Under the pieces are notes generated by a model. It did no database searches. It worked only from the letters and a program-made list of their open reading frames with translations, and had not been told where the DNA came from. Below are positions 1-7,077 of a stretch of DNA of 21,150 nt, piece after piece. The translations under genes were made by a program, and so were the position numbers. The first letter of the stretch is position 1; every line of letters begins with the position of its first letter. Source of the stretch: DATDCY01 sp031406795 [NCBI: Candidatus Rokuibacteriota bacterium] (GTDB lineage: Bacteria > JAUVQV01); NCBI GenBank assembly GCA_031406795.1, contig JANOHV010000121.1, forward strand, positions 1 to 21,150, in the 5' to 3' direction.

Positions 1-129
1 GGCCTGGCGGTCACGGGTGCGGAGGAGGGGGTCGGTCGGGCGGCAACCTCCGCGGTGGTCACCGGCATCTTCCTGATCATCCTGGCGGACGCCCTCTTCG
101 CCGTCGTGATCGCCTACCTGCCGTTCTGA
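1..129 (+). CDS. mlaE: MlaE/YrbE-family ABC transporter permease (C-terminal end only)
   Basis: The window opens inside this gene; 42 codons remain before the TGA at 127-129. The visible tail reads as an acidic loop with TGAEEGVGRAAT, followed by one hydrophobic segment (VVTGIFLIILADALFAVVIA) and the ending YLPF. An acidic loop before a last transmembrane helix rich in small residues and containing a conserved Asp is typical of the MlaE/YrbE permease family, which forms the inner-membrane channel of MCE lipid transporters. The next gene, 18 bases downstream, encodes the matching ATPase, and an MCE protein follows, which supports the call strongly. The start and most of the protein are outside the window. 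Confidence 0.85.
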   Translation, partial: GLAVTGAEEGVGRAATSAVVTGIFLIILADALFAVVIAYLPF

Positions 130-147
130 GGGAGGCACGTACGGGTC

Positions 148-954
148 ATGAGCGGAGAGGCTGTTCAAACCGGGTTGGGGCCCAGGACCGTTCAACCGGC
201 GGCGGCGGGCGGGAGCCCCATCATCCGGGCCGACGGCCTCGAGGTCGGCTTCGGGGGCCCGCCGGTTCTCACGGGGGTGAGCTTCTCGGTCCAGCCCGGG
301 GAGATCTTCGCGATTCTCGGGGGGAGCGGCTCGGGGAAGACGACGCTGCTGCGCGTGCTGCTGGGGCTGCAGCCGGCCAGCCGCGGCAGCCTGAGCGTCG
401 CCGGAATCGACCTGGTGGGCGCCACCGAGGAGACGAAAGCCGGAGTCGTCCGCAATCTGGGGGTCGCTTTTCAGACCGGGGCGCTCTTCGGTTCGCTGAC
501 TCTTGCCGAAAACGTGATGGTGCCGATCCGGGCGCAAACGGGCCTGCGCGAATCCACGGCCAAGCTGCTTGCGGGGATCAAGCTGGCGAGCGTCGGGCTG
601 GCGGCCGCGGCCGGCCTGCTTCCCGCGCAGGTCTCCGGCGGGATGCGCAAGCGCGCGGGCATCGCGCGGGCCATGGCGCTCGACCCGAAGATCCTGGTGC
701 TGGACGAGCCCTCCTCCGGACTCGACCCGTTGACGTCGGCGGATCTGGACAGCCTGATCCTGACCTTGAACCGCTCGCTCGGGATCACCGTCGTGATGGT
801 CACCCACAATCTGACCAGTGTCTTCTCGGTGGCGCAGCAGTGTATTCTCATCGATGCCGAGGTGAAGGGGATCCTGGCGCAGGGGTCTCCGGCAGAGTTG
901 CGCGGGGAGCATCCGAACCCGAAGGTGCGGGCCTTCTTTCAGAGCACGGCTTAG
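148..954 (+). CDS. mlaF: MCE lipid transport ATPase, MlaF-like
   Basis: This 268-residue ABC ATPase should energise phospholipid or other lipid transport between the membranes together with the MlaE-type permease and MCE protein. The Walker A motif GGSGSGKTT is at about residues 57-65, the ABC signature appears as VSGGMRKRAGIARA (about 163-176), Walker B is ILVLDEPSSGLDP (about 181-193), and the switch histidine lies in VMVTHNL. The signature 'SGGMRKR' and the 'EPSSGLDP' form are characteristic of the MlaF branch. The N-terminus has about 25 residues before the domain begins (IIRADGLEVGFG), so a later start is possible; a GGGAGG purine run lies 12 bases before the ATG used here. It sits between the permease and MCE genes in one operon. 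Confidence 0.93.
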   Translation: MSGEAVQTGLGPRTVQPAAAGGSPIIRADGLEVGFGGPPVLTGVSFSVQPGEIFAILGGSGSGKTTLLRVLLGLQPASRGSLSVAGIDLVGATEETKAGVVRNLGVAFQTGALFGSLTLAENVMVPIRAQTGLRESTAKLLAGIKLASVGLAAAAGLLPAQVSGGMRKRAGIARAMALDPKILVLDEPSSGLDPLTSADLDSLILTLNRSLGITVVMVTHNLTSVFSVAQQCILIDAEVKGILAQGSPAELRGEHPNPKVRAFFQSTA

Positions 955-963
955 GAGAGGACG

Positions 964-2031
964 ATGGCGACAGAGGCCAACAAGTTCAAAGTCGGGATCT
1001 TCCTGATTGCGGGCTTCCTGATCTTCAATGGGGCGCTCATCTGGATCGGGGCCTCCCGGCTCTTCGAGAGCACCCGGGAATACGTCACGTACTTCACCGA
1101 GAGCGTGCAGGGCCTCGACGTGGGATCCGCGGTGAAGTTCCGCGGGGTGCCGCTCGGCCGTGTCAAGGAGATCCATGTCGCGCCCGACAGAGTGCTCGTG
1201 GAGGTGCGGCTGGAGATCACGCCGGCCTTCCAGGTCACGCCCGGGATGCGGACGACCCTCGCCTCTTCGGGAATCACCGGGATGGCCTTCGTGGAGATCG
1301 CTCTTCCGCCCGAGGGGGCGCCGCCGCCGCCCAGGCTCTCCTTCACGCCGCGGGGGGCGTACATCCCCTCCCAGCGCTCCTTTCTGACGAACCTCATGAG
1401 CGCGCTCACCGACATCGCGGCGCAGGCGCGCGGCACGGACCTGCGGGGGCTCGTGGCGGAGTTTCGGGAGCTGGTGAACGCGGTCAATCGCCGGGTCTCC
1501 GGCCCGGAAGTCGGCAACACGCTCCAGCGCATTTCCGAGGCCGCGGACGCCCTCGACATCCTGACGCGCCGGGTGACGGCCTTTCTCGAGGATCCGAAGT
1601 TCTCGGGGGCCGTGGGGCGCGTCGGCACCGCGCTGGAGGATCTGGAGAGCGGCGCCCACTCCGTCAAGTCGCTGCTGGCGGATCCGCGACTCGCCGAGAC
1701 GCTGGGGGATGTCCGGGCGGCCGCCGATGCTCTGCGCAAGTTCTCGGAGGAAATGAACGCCGAGGCGGCGGCGCTGCGCGCGGGCGAGCGGCTCGATTCC
1801 GTCGAGCGGAACCTCGAGGGAGCGCTCGACGGCGTCGACAAGGCGGCCGGGGCTGCGGCTCAGACTGCCGCGCGCTGGGAGCGCCTGGCGGGCGGGGTCG
1901 AACACTCGCTCCAGGATGCGCTGACCCGGATCGGCCGGGCGGCCGGCCGGCTGGAGAGCCTGGCGAAATCGCTGGAGGCGAGCCCCTCGCGCTTCCTGCT
2001 CGAAAAACCGGCGAAGGAGGATTTCCGATGA
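964..2031 (+). CDS. mlaD: MlaD-family MCE domain protein
   Basis: This 355-residue periplasmic substrate-binding component of a lipid ABC transporter is anchored by one N-terminal transmembrane helix (about residues 10-28, VGIFLIAGFLIFNGALIWIG). One MCE domain follows (about 39-115), with the typical VQGLDVGSAVKFRGVPLGRV core and the 'SSGITGMAFVEI' strand. The rest (about 140-345) is helical, rich in Ala, Leu, Glu and Arg, consistent with the coiled-coil tail that assembles into a hexameric needle. The start is supported by AGGAGAGG overlapping the preceding TAG stop, 3 bases before the ATG. The stop overlaps the next start as ATGA, so translation of the lipoprotein is probably coupled. It is longer than E. 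coli MlaD (about 180 residues) and closer to the MCE proteins that use a coiled-coil tail. Confidence 0.92.
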   Translation: MATEANKFKVGIFLIAGFLIFNGALIWIGASRLFESTREYVTYFTESVQGLDVGSAVKFRGVPLGRVKEIHVAPDRVLVEVRLEITPAFQVTPGMRTTLASSGITGMAFVEIALPPEGAPPPPRLSFTPRGAYIPSQRSFLTNLMSALTDIAAQARGTDLRGLVAEFRELVNAVNRRVSGPEVGNTLQRISEAADALDILTRRVTAFLEDPKFSGAVGRVGTALEDLESGAHSVKSLLADPRLAETLGDVRAAADALRKFSEEMNAEAAALRAGERLDSVERNLEGALDGVDKAAGAAAQTAARWERLAGGVEHSLQDALTRIGRAAGRLESLAKSLEASPSRFLLEKPAKEDFR

Positions 2032-2636
2032 GAGCAGTGCTGGCTGCACTTCTATTGACGGTCCTGCTGCCGGGGTGCGGCGGCCTGCTGCGGGAGTCGA
2101 AGCCCACGGTCTGGCTCGCGCTCGAGCCGGCCTTGCCGGCCGGGGGAGCCCGCGCCGGGGCGCCTTCGCTGGAGGTCGACACCTTCGCGACGGCCGCGGC
2201 CTTTCGCGGCGACCAGGTCTCGGCCCGGGTCGGGCCCTCCCGGTGGTCATTCACGTCGTACCACCACTGGGTCGCCGATCCGGGGGAGATGGTCGCTTCC
2301 TCGACCCGGGACTATCTGAGCCGTACCGGGCTCTTCGGCGCGGTATTCACGCCGCCGGGGCCGCTGGAGGCCGATTACCGCCTGAGCGGTGCGGTCCGGG
2401 GGCTATACTGGGACCGCGAAAAGGGGACGGCGGTTCTCGAACTGGAGGCCACCCTGATCGCGCGTCCCGCCACGCTGCGGGGATTCTGGGTCTACCGCAA
2501 GGAGACACCCGTGGCGGGCGACGAAGTGCAGGGCTTCCTGCATTCGGCGTCGGCCGCCCTGGGCCTCGCGCTCGTGGATCTCAGCCGGGACCTCGCCGCG
2601 GCGGTCGGCGGCGCCCCGCCGCCGGGAAGCCGTTAG
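2028..2636 (+). CDS. ABC-type transport auxiliary lipoprotein (PqiC-like)
   Basis: This 202-residue lipoprotein has a signal peptide MRAVLAALLLTVLLPGC with a lipobox ending at Cys17. The mature part carries features of the ABC_trans_aux/PqiC family: a strand near 'PSLEVDTFATAAAFRGDQVSAR', a 'SYHHWVADPGEMVASSTRDYL' helix region and a late 'DYRLSGAVRGLYWD' strand. In related systems this lipoprotein sits in the outer membrane and caps or receives the MCE tube. The ATG overlaps the MCE stop (ATGA) and a GGAGG lies about 6 bases upstream. A much longer reading frame is open upstream in the same frame, but that part is a shadow of the MCE gene, and the signal peptide fixes the start here. It is the last gene of the lipid-transport operon. 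Confidence 0.85.
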   Translation: MRAVLAALLLTVLLPGCGGLLRESKPTVWLALEPALPAGGARAGAPSLEVDTFATAAAFRGDQVSARVGPSRWSFTSYHHWVADPGEMVASSTRDYLSRTGLFGAVFTPPGPLEADYRLSGAVRGLYWDREKGTAVLELEATLIARPATLRGFWVYRKETPVAGDEVQGFLHSASAALGLALVDLSRDLAAAVGGAPPPGSR

Positions 2637-2655
2637 CAGCCTGCTTGGGCTGCTA
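2634..2655. terminator. Candidate hairpin terminator between convergent genes
   Basis: An 8-bp perfect stem (TAGCAGCC / GGCTGCTA) surrounds the 6-base loop TGCTTG. It starts in the stop codon of the lipoprotein gene and ends 2 bases before the stop of the convergent cytochrome gene, so it could serve both strands. No T-run follows on either side, so intrinsic termination is inferred from position and stem only. Confidence 0.45.
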
Positions 2656-2657
2656 GC

Positions 2658-3827
2658 TCAGAAGGCGATCTTCCTGACGACCCGGTGAATGAGCAGCTCG
2701 CTCGCCGGCGCGGGGTGGTAAGTGAGCCGGACCTGCACGTCGGCGCTCTTCGTTCCCGCGGGTAGTTCCTTGACGAACCGCTCCCGCGTGGCCGTGCGCG
2801 GCGGGAGGGAGAAGTCCAGAATCTCCTTGATCTGCCAGGCGCCGAGCCGCTGGCGGCCCTCCGCGTCCAATCCCATCTCCCAGTACTCCCGCCGCCCCAG
2901 GTTGACCACGGTTCCCGTATCAGTCGTGGCGGTCGCTTCCAGGACCGCCTTCGCCGTCCAGAGTCAGCCGTCGGGGATGCGGTGCCCCGCCCGGTTGGTC
3001 AGCTCCACTTCCACGACGGCCGTGGGCACCCAGGTCCCGGGCGTCGTTTTCACCGCCGCGGCCTGCACCTCGAAACCGATGCCCTCCCGGACCATCTCGA
3101 CATCGTAGGCGCCGGGGAAGGTGTGGCCACGTTTTTCTTTGCGCATGTGGCAGTCCTGGCAGGTCTCGGTGCCGCCGTTGCCGCGATAGCCGTCCTGGTA
3201 GCTGCCGTAAAGGGTGTTGCACATCACGATTTCGCCGTCCGGCTGAGTCTGAACGCCATGGCACTGACCGCAGAAGACCGACGATGCGAGCGCCGCCGAG
3301 CGCTCCGTGGGGTGGTCGGACGTCAGCACGCCGCGCGGACCGTAGTAGACGCCCGGGGCGGGAGCGCCGCGCAGGTTCTTCTCGACCGCGACCATCGTGT
3401 GGTGGCAGATCACGCAGTTGACGCTCAACTTCGCCAGTTCGTCCTTCGCCGCGGACTTCTTGGCCGTATCCTTCTCGTCCACGGCCGCGACGATGAGCTC
3501 GGCGACCTGCCTGATCAGCGGCTCAGAGGCTTCCCGCAGCATCGGCGCGTGGCAGCCCATGCACCGCATCAGGTTCTCCCGGGTGACCGGCTTCTTCCAC
3601 TCCTGTCCGAGGCCGAAGACGATGAAGTTGCGCAGCCCCCCCAGCGAGTGGACGATCGATTGGGCGTGGAAGGACTTCTGCCACTCGTCGTGGACGCTCT
3701 CGTGGCACCCCCGGCAGGTCTGCGGGTTGAAGGCCCTCGCCAGATCGTCGATGGTGGCGTACTCCGCGCGGGCGGCGCCCGGCAGGATCGCCGTAAGCAG
3801 CGCGATCAGCAGAAGCGGCGTTTTCAT
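2658..3827 (-). CDS. Pentaheme c-type cytochrome, candidate selenoprotein with an in-frame TGA
   Basis: Read through one in-frame TGA (2964-2966), this gene encodes 389 residues. A signal peptide (about residues 1-21, ending AARA) sends it to the periplasm. Five heme c sites are visible: CRGCH 38-42, CMGCH 89-93, CVICH 138-142, CGQCH 186-190 and CQDCH 223-227, with extra histidines that could be distal ligands. A C-terminal beta-rich domain begins near 265 and carries the family-like string NRAGHRIPDG directly before the TGA (codon 288). The frame then continues without a shift (LWTAKAVLEATATTDTG and on) for 101 residues to a TGA at 2658. The continuation looks like genuine protein, and a SECIS-like stem-loop follows the TGA, so selenocysteine is plausible. 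A nonsense mutation of a Cys codon is the main alternative. The ATG is preceded by AAGGGGG. Role: periplasmic electron transfer; substrate unknown. Confidence 0.8.
2928..2966 (-). promoter_or_regulatory. Candidate SECIS element after the in-frame TGA
   Basis: On the minus strand the TGA codon (2966-2964) is followed by 14 bases and then a 7-bp perfect stem, GGCGGTC (2949-2943) with GACCGCC (2934-2928). Inside it are a C-C mismatch, a T-G wobble and a GGAA apical loop (2940-2937). The first loop G is 24 bases after the TGA. Bacterial SECIS elements sit within the coding region just after the UGA, with a short stem and a G near the start of the apical loop, so position and form fit. In a GC-rich gene a 7-bp stem can also arise by chance. 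Confidence 0.5.
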
Positions 3828-3867
3828 CGGCGGCCCCCTTTTCTATTGGAACCTGACGCTGCCCCCG

Positions 3868-3896
3868 AGTCTCCCGCCGCGGGACATGAAAGTCAA
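3868..3896 (-). promoter_or_regulatory. Possible sigma70-type promoter for the cytochrome gene
   Basis: On the minus strand TTGACT (3896-3891, 5 of 6 to consensus) is followed after 17 bases by GAGACT (3873-3868, 3 of 6). It lies just upstream of the cytochrome start and overlaps the stop of the CHASE2 gene. The -10 box is poor, so this is a weak call. Confidence 0.22.
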
Positions 3897-5866
3897 GGTT
3901 CGTGCGTCTGCGGCGCCGCTTCGGCGAACCGTGCCGCGATCGCCTTGAATTGAAGCTGGTTCGCCAGAAAGGCGTCGAGCACATCCGGGTCGAAATGCGT
4001 GCCGCGGCCTTTCGCCAGGATGCCGGCGGCCTGCTCGTGCGTCATCGCTTCCTTGTACGAGCGGCGGCTCACGAGCGCGTCGTAGACATCGGCGACGGCC
4101 ATCAGGCGTCCGGCGATCGGGATCTGCTCGCCGCTGAGTCCCTGGGGATACCCGGTGCCGTCCCACTTCTCCTGGTGCGTCAGCGCGAACTCGCGGGCGA
4201 TCCGGAGGAAGGAGTCGTCGCCGAGGTGCCGCTCGGCCATCTCCAGTGTGGCGTCGCCGTAGCTCGTGTGGTGCTTCATCTCCTCGAACTCCGCGCTGGT
4301 CAGCCGCGTCGGCTTGAGCAGAATGTTGTCGCGCACGCCGACCTTGCCGATGTCGTGCAGCGGGGCGAGCCTGAAGAGCAATTCTATGGACTGGTCATTG
4401 AGGAAATCGCGGAAGCGCGGGTGTTCGCGCAGCCGTTCGGCGAGGACCTTGACGTAGTGGCGGGTGCGCTGGATATGTCCGCCGGTCTCGCTGTCGCGCG
4501 TCTCCGCGAGCGCGGCCATGCTCTGGATGATGACGTCCTGCGTGAGCGAGAGCTTGCGGGAGAACCTGGCCGCCACGCGCTCGCCCTGACGGAAGCGCAG
4601 GTAAGAGAGCAGGGCGAAGCTCCCGGCGAGGACGAACTGGGGGATAAGCGGGGAGACGAAAAGCCCTTCCCGCGTGAAGAGCAGAAACGAACCTCCCCAG
4701 AGGAGCCCCGAGCCGACGACCAGCAGCGGCAGTCCGGCGATCGCGCCGGCGCGCGAGAGCACGAGGGTCGCCAGTGTGCCTGCGAAAAGCGCCGCCAGCA
4801 GTTCCCAACCGTGCGCGGAGCGTGGGCGTTGCAGGAAATCGCCCTGGATCAAGGTGTCCAGCGCCGCCGCGTGCACCTCCGGCCCGGGGAAGACCGGGTC
4901 GAAGGGGGTGGCTCGCAGCTCCTTCAGCCCGGCGGCGGTGGTGCCGACGATGGCGATGCGCCCCGCGAGGGCCTTCGCCGGAATGCGTCCCTCGAGCACG
5001 GCGGCCGCGGAGAAGTAGTCGTACCCATGCCCGGCGCCTCGAAAGCGAACGAGCATGTTTCCGTTGCCGTCGATGGGGATTCTTCGCCCGGCGACCTGGA
5101 GGTGTCGGGGCGCTGCGGCGGCCAACGCCACGGCCACGTCGCCCCCGCCGCGGGCGCGCAGGAGCGCCGCGAGCACCAGACTCGGGTAGGTCTCCCCGCG
5201 GTGTTCGATCAGCAGCGGGATGCTGCGCAGGGTGCCATCCGGGTCGGGGGCAACATTGAAGAAACCCGAGGCGCCGGCCGCACGCGAGAGCTGCGGCAGG
5301 TTGCAGACGACCTGCGGCGCCTGGACGAGGCGCACCTCGTCGGTGCGCCTCTCCCGGTCGATCGCGAGCGGGTGCAGCAGGCAAGCGCCCGGGTCGCCGT
5401 TGCCGGTGGCCGGGCCGAAGCCGAAGGCGTACCCGAGTACGAAGGGGCCGGCCGCGAGGGCTTCGGCGAGGCGCCGGTCATTGTCGACCGCCCGGCCGGA
5501 CGGATCGCCGACGCTGACGACCACCCCGAGGTCGCGCTCGATTTCGCGGGTGACCAGCGACAGGGAGGTGCGGTCGGGTTCGGCGAAGACGATGTCCAGC
5601 GCGACGGCCGCCGCGCCGAGATCGCGCACCCGATCGAGCAGCTGCGCCACCCGATAGCGTGGCCAGGGCCACTGGCCGAAGCGGGCGAGGCTCTCCTCGT
5701 CGATGTCCACGACCACCGGGACCGCGCCGGCCGGTCGGTGCGTCGCGCCGCGCAAGAAGCTGTCGTAGACGCGCCCTTCGACGCCCCGGTAGGCGCGGGG
5801 GGAGGACCAGCACGCGATGGCGACCAGCAGGGTGAACCCAAGCCCCGCGGCGACGATCTGTCTCAC
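3893..5866 (-). CDS. CHASE2 sensor with HD-GYP phosphodiesterase domain
   Basis: This 657-residue membrane sensor has an N-terminal helix (about 4-20), then a periplasmic CHASE2 domain (about 30-345, with VVVDIDEESLARFGQWPWPR and later GRIAIVGTTAAGLKE). Three transmembrane helices follow (about 355-425), and a cytoplasmic HD-GYP domain (about 440-645). The HD-GYP metal ligands are all present: H464, H504-D505 (HDIGK), H533, H564 and D593, with the GYP at 572-574 in KWDGTGYPQGL. An active c-di-GMP phosphodiesterase is therefore likely. The start is a GTG, 3 bases after the stop of the OmpA-type gene, consistent with coupling. In many bacteria CHASE2 is joined to an adenylate or guanylate cyclase beside FecR and OmpA-like genes; here the output is HD-GYP instead. 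Confidence 0.92.
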   Translation of the reverse strand: MRQIVAAGLGFTLLVAIACWSSPRAYRGVEGRVYDSFLRGATHRPAGAVPVVVDIDEESLARFGQWPWPRYRVAQLLDRVRDLGAAAVALDIVFAEPDRTSLSLVTREIERDLGVVVSVGDPSGRAVDNDRRLAEALAAGPFVLGYAFGFGPATGNGDPGACLLHPLAIDRERRTDEVRLVQAPQVVCNLPQLSRAAGASGFFNVAPDPDGTLRSIPLLIEHRGETYPSLVLAALLRARGGGDVAVALAAAAPRHLQVAGRRIPIDGNGNMLVRFRGAGHGYDYFSAAAVLEGRIPAKALAGRIAIVGTTAAGLKELRATPFDPVFPGPEVHAAALDTLIQGDFLQRPRSAHGWELLAALFAGTLATLVLSRAGAIAGLPLLVVGSGLLWGGSFLLFTREGLFVSPLIPQFVLAGSFALLSYLRFRQGERVAARFSRKLSLTQDVIIQSMAALAETRDSETGGHIQRTRHYVKVLAERLREHPRFRDFLNDQSIELLFRLAPLHDIGKVGVRDNILLKPTRLTSAEFEEMKHHTSYGDATLEMAERHLGDDSFLRIAREFALTHQEKWDGTGYPQGLSGEQIPIAGRLMAVADVYDALVSRRSYKEAMTHEQAAGILAKGRGTHFDPDVLDAFLANQLQFKAIAARFAEAAPQTHEP

Positions 5867-5869
5867 TCG

Positions 5870-6514
5870 CTATCTCACGGTGACTTCGACGCGGCGATTC
5901 CTCGGTTCGGAAACATTGTCTCCCGTCGGCACGAGAGGGTTGACTTCGCCGTGGGAGGTGATGTCGAGCGCGCCGGGATCGAGCCCCTCCGCGACGAGCA
6001 GAGCGCCGACTGCCATCGCCCGGCGCAGAGAGAGCGCCATGTTCGTCCGCGCGTCTCCGGCGGTGTCGGAGTGGCCGACGACGCTCGTATCGACGGAGGC
6101 GTACTCGCGAACGGTGGCGATTATCGCGGGGAATTCGGCCCGGGAAACCCCGGTCAATTCCGTTGAACCCTGTTCGAAATAAAGGAGGAAGTGGCGCGGC
6201 GGCGTCGGCTGCGCCGCAAGGGCGGCTCCGAATGTCGCCTCGAGTTCGGCGGCACCCATCGTTGCCGGCGCGGTCGGTGCGCTCCCCGCGTCACGGATGC
6301 GCGTGGCGTCTCCCGCCCGGTCGAGGGTGCGGCTGCCCGCCCGGTTCGACACGATTACGCGGCCGACCTTGCCGTCGGCGTCGGGCAGCAGCACGACCGC
6401 GTTCAGCGGTTGGGCGGGCGGCGGCGGGGCGACCGCCGCCGGATGTGGCGTCGCGCAGGCCGCCAACGGCAGCGCGAAGGCGAGGGCAAGCCGTAGATGG
6501 ATGCGCATGGTCAC
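5870..6514 (-). CDS. OmpA-family peptidoglycan-binding lipoprotein
   Basis: This 214-residue protein has a lipoprotein signal (LALAFALPLAAC, lipid Cys at 20), a Pro/Ala-rich linker, a middle region without a recognised fold (about 38-105), and a C-terminal OmpA-like domain (about 107-214). The domain shows YFEQGSTEL, the VVGHSDTAGDARTNMALSLR core with the peptidoglycan-contact Asp and Arg, and the terminal EPRNRRVEV motif. It should tether the envelope to the cell wall or sense its state. Its ATG overlaps the stop of the FecR gene (ATGA), and its stop lies 3 bases before the GTG of the CHASE2 gene. A second ATG two codons in would remove the overlap but is less likely. Confidence 0.88.
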   Translation of the reverse strand: MTMRIHLRLALAFALPLAACATPHPAAVAPPPPAQPLNAVVLLPDADGKVGRVIVSNRAGSRTLDRAGDATRIRDAGSAPTAPATMGAAELEATFGAALAAQPTPPRHFLLYFEQGSTELTGVSRAEFPAIIATVREYASVDTSVVGHSDTAGDARTNMALSLRRAMAVGALLVAEGLDPGALDITSHGEVNPLVPTGDNVSEPRNRRVEVTVR

Positions 6515-6975
6515 TCCGAGACCCTGGCGGCGAAGTGCGTGCCCCGCACGCCGATGGTCGCCACCGGGGTCACGAAAATCGACGACTCCGGCGCGAGGCG
6601 GCCGATGAGCCCCGAGACGTAAGCCATGGTGCCGCGCAGGAACCGGGCCGTGAAACCCAGCTTGCCGTCGGCGGGCACGAAGAGGAATTTTTCGATCCCG
6701 AAATGGCTCGAGGGGCCGAGCGAGATGAGGGAGTCATCGCGAAGGACAATACCCAGCCGTCCGTCAGGCCCGGTTTCCAGGATGTCGCCTGAGTTCAACT
6801 TGAAACCAGGCAGGGCGGGTGTCTGTCGCCCGTCGCGAACAACGACAGCCTGTCCGAAAACCTTCTTGATACTGCCGACGGTCTTTTCGTCGGCGACGGC
6901 CGGGCGCGCGATCAGCAGCAGCGTTTGAAGCAGCGCGATTCCGGCGAGCACTGCCACGCTCCGGAGGCGACTCAT
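6511..6975 (-). CDS. FecR-domain periplasmic protein
   Basis: This 154-residue protein has a Sec signal peptide (about 1-29, ending PAVADE) and one FecR domain (about 33-125). The FecR pattern is visible in GSIKKVFGQAVVVRDG, a 'GDILETGPDGRLGIVLRDDSLISLGP' type core and the late TPVATIGVRGTHF segment. Unlike classical FecR anti-sigma factors it has no N-terminal cytoplasmic part or membrane anchor and no sigma factor beside it, so it is probably a periplasmic ligand or polymer-binding module rather than an anti-sigma factor. An AAGGAGG lies 7 bases before the ATG. It heads the three-gene operon with the OmpA-type lipoprotein and the CHASE2/HD-GYP sensor, for which it may provide input. Confidence 0.88.
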   Translation of the reverse strand: MSRLRSVAVLAGIALLQTLLLIARPAVADEKTVGSIKKVFGQAVVVRDGRQTPALPGFKLNSGDILETGPDGRLGIVLRDDSLISLGPSSHFGIEKFLFVPADGKLGFTARFLRGTMAYVSGLIGRLAPESSIFVTPVATIGVRGTHFAARVSE

Positions 6976-6998
6976 TCCCGATCCTCCTTCAACGACGA

Positions 6999-7038
6999 AA
7001 CCGGTCGCAGGCCCCTCGCCGGGACCAGGCGACCGGTT
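6999..7038 (-). terminator. Candidate terminator downstream of the RRM gene
   Basis: A 10-bp perfect inverted repeat, AACCGGTCGC (6999-7008) and GCGACCGGTT (7029-7038), encloses 20 bases that can form a further GG-CCC/GGG pairing. It lies in the 102-base gap between the RRM gene stop and the FecR start, and on the minus strand it is followed by TTTCGT. That fits an intrinsic terminator separating the two transcription units; a protein-binding operator for the FecR operon is an alternative. Confidence 0.5.
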
Positions 7039-7077
7039 CCGGTCGGTGCTGCCGTACCTGAGAAGTGAAGCGGAGTG

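Noticed and set aside
840-2027. In-frame upstream extension of the lipoprotein reading frame (to 598 residues)
   Set aside because: It overlaps the ATPase and MCE genes in another frame, its translation is Arg/Gly/Ala-rich noise, and the signal peptide and ATGA overlap fix the start at 2028.
2658-2909. Separate 83-residue gene starting at 2909
   Set aside because: It is in the same frame as the cytochrome before the TGA, the 18 codons between the TGA and its GTG are also protein-like, and no ribosome site precedes it, so it is better read as the cytochrome C-terminus.
3902-6166. Long plus-strand open frame (754 codons)
   Set aside because: It is antisense to the CHASE2/HD-GYP gene; the translation is charged low-complexity sequence without domains.
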